Shown: piece after piece, positions 61,892-64,000 of the stretch
How the letters are laid out: each line of letters opens with the position of its first letter
How positions within the stretch are numbered: position 1 is the stretch's first letter
Assembly (NCBI RefSeq): GCF_001699815.1
Contig: NZ_MCGB01000084.1
Location: 1 to 64,000 of the forward strand
Length of the DNA stretch: 64,000 nucleotides
Direction: 5' to 3'
Source of the DNA: Ralstonia pickettii
GTDB taxonomy: Bacteria > Pseudomonadota > Gammaproteobacteria > Burkholderiales > Burkholderiaceae
Translations under genes and position numbers: made by a program
Notes under the pieces: model-generated
The model's database searches: none
Told to the model about the DNA's origin: nothing
The model's input: only the letters and a program-made list of their open reading frames with translations

Positions 61892-63041
61892 GGTAGGCCT
61901 CCCCGTTGGTGGCAGCGTCGTGCACGGCAATGAGCGCGGCTTCAAAGCGTTCGAGCACGCGCGGCCAATCCAGGCCCTGCGCCGTCAGCCGCGCTGCCTG
62001 CCCGAGGCGTTGCCGCAAGCCGGCATCGGTGGCGAGCGCGACGGCCGCCTGCGTGAATGACGCGGTATCACCGACGGGCGCGAGCCAGCCGTTCTCCTGG
62101 CTGCGCACGAGCATGCCGGCCGCTGCGGTATCGAACGCGACCACGGGCAAACCGCTGGCCATCGCCTCGACCACCACGTTGCCGAAGGTCTCGGTCAAGC
62201 TCGGAAAGAGAAACACGTCAGCCGATGCATAGTGCGCGGCCAGTGCCTCGCCATGCTGCGTTCCGCCAAAGATGGCATCGGGACAGTGCCTGCGCAGTGC
62301 GTTGCGCTGCGGGCCATCGCCCACCATGACGAGGCGTGCGCGGGGCACGCGCTTGCGCACCACATGAAACGCATCGAGCGCGACGCAGAGGTTCTTTTCC
62401 AACGCCAGACGGCCAACCGTGAGCACGATCGGCGTATCGGCATTGGCGCCCCACTGCGCGCGCAATGCGTCGCTGCGGGCTTGCGGCGTGAATTGGTGTG
62501 CATCGACGCCGCGTGTGCTGACGGTCAGGCGCGCAAAATCGAGTTCGCTCAACTGCCGCTGCAGTTCGCGCGTGGGGACAAACGTGCGATCGGTACGGTT
62601 GTGAAATGCGCGCAGATAGGCGCGCACGAGCGTGACGGCACCTTCCCACGCATAGTGGCGGCCGTACTCGTCGAAGCGGGTTCTGAAATCCGACGTCACC
62701 GGCAGACCGAGTTGCCGCGCGGCGCGGATGGCTGACCAGCCTAGCGGCCCTTCCGTGGCGACATGCACAAGGTCGGGCCGATAGGCGGCCCACGCGCGAA
62801 GCAGGCGCCGGCGCGCGGGCAACCCCATGCGCAAATCCGGATACAGCGGAATCGGCACGCCAGGAACGCGCAGCGTGTCATCCGCCAGTGCAGACTTGCC
62901 GGCGTCGATGGCACGTTGGCGCGGGCGCACCACCATCACGTCATGCCCGCGCGCCTGCAGGAACGCCGCGGTGCGCGCGGCAGTGAGCGACACGCCGTTG
63001 AGTTCCGGCGGCCAGGTTTCGGTCACATAAGCGATGCGCAT
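61869..63041 (-). CDS. GT4-type glycosyltransferase (alpha-mannosyltransferase-like)
   Basis: A 390-residue GT-B glycosyltransferase starting RIAYVTETWPPELNGVSLTA, a pattern shared by bacterial glycolipid mannosyl/glucosyltransferases. The donor domain contains LTVGRLALEKNLCVALDAF and FPSLTETFGNVVVEAMASG (E-x7-E). ATG 63041 follows the stop of the hydrophilic protein gene by 7 bp, so hydrophilic protein, transferase and phosphatase form one operon. Role: probably addition of a hexose to a diacylglycerol-like or polyprenyl acceptor; inference from resemblance. Confidence 0.9.
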   Translation of the reverse strand: MRIAYVTETWPPELNGVSLTAARTAAFLQARGHDVMVVRPRQRAIDAGKSALADDTLRVPGVPIPLYPDLRMGLPARRRLLRAWAAYRPDLVHVATEGPLGWSAIRAARQLGLPVTSDFRTRFDEYGRHYAWEGAVTLVRAYLRAFHNRTDRTFVPTRELQRQLSELDFARLTVSTRGVDAHQFTPQARSDALRAQWGANADTPIVLTVGRLALEKNLCVALDAFHVVRKRVPRARLVMVGDGPQRNALRRHCPDAIFGGTQHGEALAAHYASADVFLFPSLTETFGNVVVEAMASGLPVVAFDTAAAGMLVRSQENGWLAPVGDTASFTQAAVALATDAGLRQRLGQAARLTAQGLDWPRVLERFEAALIAVHDAATNGEAYHGDARLA

Positions 63042-63048
63042 GCGCCGA

Positions 63049-63465
63049 TCAACCCTTGTGCTCGTCGCGGCTGTGCGAAGGGCCGCCCGTCTGGCCTCGC
63101 TTGTGGGCAAGGTCATCTGCGCTGCGATTGGCGACTTGGCGATCGCTGTCGTCGCGATTGGCCGCATGGCGTTCGCGCACGACGCGCTCCACGCCCGGGG
63201 TGTTGTGCAGATCGGTGTCGAGCTGACCGCTTTCGATGTCGCGCGCGGCCTGCTCGACATCGCTGCGCGGGGCGGAACGTTGCTCTTCAAGGTGCTGGTC
63301 GCGCTCGTGCGGCAGCCGATCTGCCGAGCCCGACTCCGGCTTGCCGAGCATCTTGTCGATGTTTTCAGCGTTTCGGCCCGCGCCTGGCGCACGCGGCGGT
63401 GTCATGCCTGCCGGCCGTTCGCCGCGCTGATGCGGGCCCCGTAAGGTGGGGCGTAGTCGGTTCAT
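63049..63465 (-). CDS. Hydrophilic, probably disordered protein of unknown function (138 residues)
   Basis: Rich in Arg, Asp, Glu, Gln and Pro with no signal peptide, membrane segment or recognised domain (segments such as KMLGKPESGSADRLPHERDQ and DSDRQVANRSADDLAHKRGQ). AGGAGG before the ATG at 63465. First gene of an operon with a glycosyltransferase and PAP2 phosphatase, behind a strong sigma-54-type promoter. Could be a stress-related disordered protein; function not recognised. Confidence 0.75.
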   Translation of the reverse strand: MNRLRPTLRGPHQRGERPAGMTPPRAPGAGRNAENIDKMLGKPESGSADRLPHERDQHLEEQRSAPRSDVEQAARDIESGQLDTDLHNTPGVERVVRERHAANRDDSDRQVANRSADDLAHKRGQTGGPSHSRDEHKG

Positions 63466-63502
63466 GGCGCCCTCCTGCGGACGTGATCTGGTTGCCTTGC
63501 GC

Positions 63503-63521
63503 ACCGCAACCGACGTGCCCA
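63503..63521 (-). promoter_or_regulatory. Putative sigma-54 (-24/-12) promoter of the hydrophilic protein-glycosyltransferase-PAP2 operon
   Basis: On the minus strand TGGGCACGTCGGTTGCGG: GG and GC ten bases apart (63518-63519 and 63506-63507), GGCACG fully conserved at -24 and TTGC at -12. It lies about 40 bp before the operon's first start codon, leaving a short leader with a good ribosome binding site. Confidence 0.7.
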
Positions 63522-63690
63522 CAGCGCACGCTCACATCATGCAAGGGACAAGACCTGCACCGCTGCTGCACAACCACGCGGTGCAGACGGTGCGGATTAA
63601 CCATGCATGTGCCGGCGTCGCGGCGTGATCATTGCGTAAGGGTTACATGCGCGCTTGTAACGCTTGCTGCGCCAGGTGATTGAGAGGCAA

Positions 63691-64000
63691 TCAGCGGGGG
63701 CGGTGCACGCGTTCCAGGCGCCGTGTGGAACGGCCGCGCAGTCGGTCCAGCAGCCGCTGCGACACGCCGGCCGGCGCATCGGTGGTGCCGAGCAGCGTAC
63801 CAAGCGGGCGCAGTCGGTCGACGTGATCACACACCACCTTGATCATCGCCGTGATCGATGTCCCAAGCAGCAAGCCCCACAGGCCCCACAGCCAGCCCCA
63901 CAGCAGCAGGCCGATGTAGACCACACACGGGTCGAGCTTGGACGCCCGGCTCTGCAGCCACGTCACGAGCAGCGTGCCGACCAGCGTGGCCAGCAGCAGC
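63691..64000 (-). CDS. AI-2E/PerM-family transporter, C-terminal part (partial, runs off right edge)
   Basis: The last 100 or so codons of a membrane protein: LDPCVVYIGLLLWGWLWGLWGLLLGTSITAMIKVVCDH is the typical final segment of the AI-2E (UPF0118) family, followed by a soluble, basic tail. The reading frame stays open to the window edge (upstream residues LLLATLVGTLLVTWLQS). The N terminus lies outside. Family proteins are eight-span exporters or cation antiporters. Confidence 0.82.
   Translation of the reverse strand, partial: LLLATLVGTLLVTWLQSRASKLDPCVVYIGLLLWGWLWGLWGLLLGTSITAMIKVVCDHVDRLRPLGTLLGTTDAPAGVSQRLLDRLRGRSTRRLERVHRPR

Overview
The window is GC-rich DNA, densely coded, with strong GC3 bias (long antisense open frames mirror almost every gene). 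The gene families and their combinations (a complete malonate decarboxylase cluster with MadLM, an OprB-type porin fused to a xylose-type ABC operon, DUF883/DUF1328 envelope proteins beside an rpoN gene, large GGDEF-EAL proteins) point to a betaproteobacterium of the Burkholderiaceae, most likely Ralstonia. There are no rRNA, tRNA, ribosomal-protein or replication genes, and the rpoN gene looks like the accessory rpoN2 type, so a second chromosome or megaplasmid is a reasonable inference, not something the sequence proves.

Layout. 1-1350: the 5' end of an altronate/galactarate dehydratase-type (SAF domain) gene, divergent from a LacI-family regulator across a GntR-box-like operator. 1354-10354: a seven-gene minus-strand operon (Tat-exported binding protein, LivHMGF-type ABC transporter, M20 amidohydrolase, M81 MlrC-like hydrolase), a divergent FadR-type regulator and cyanase. 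10535-17956: two palindromic operators, an OprB porin, xylFGH, a sugar/uronate dehydrogenase-like SDR and a LacI-type regulator. 18070-22522: EamA exporter/AraC regulator pair, a recombination scar made of two gene fragments, a MarR/tautomerase/micropeptide unit and a GlxA-type regulator. 22611-27126: a beta-oxidation operon (acyl-CoA dehydrogenase, thiolase, FadB-like fusion). 27383-39387: two GGDEF-EAL proteins, an ECF sigma/anti-sigma unit facing a Tat metallophosphoesterase and CuA-like cupredoxin, an ArsR/AHSA1 pair, a J-domain protein and a sugar-binding lipoprotein translationally coupled to the second GGDEF-EAL protein. 39483-48302: the malonate decarboxylase locus mdcR / mdcABCDE-madLM-mdcGH, interrupted by an intergenic repeat element. 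48388-49312: a Tlde1-like peptidoglycan effector broken by an in-frame TGA plus a small membrane protein that may be its immunity partner. 49366-50961: prfC.

51334-64000 appears to be a local sigma-54 regulon. An rpoN gene (57802) sits among two sigma-54 activator genes, and I find -24/-12 elements with exact GG-N10-GC spacing in front of rpoN itself, the REC-type activator, a DUF883 gene, a DUF1328 gene and a hydrophilic protein-glycosyltransferase-PAP2 operon. The targets are mainly small membrane-anchored stress proteins and enzymes of glycan/lipid modification, so the likely theme is envelope remodelling controlled by a self-contained RpoN2 circuit. This circuit, the binding-protein/c-di-GMP pair at 35159-39387 and the broken effector/immunity pair are the parts most worth follow-up.
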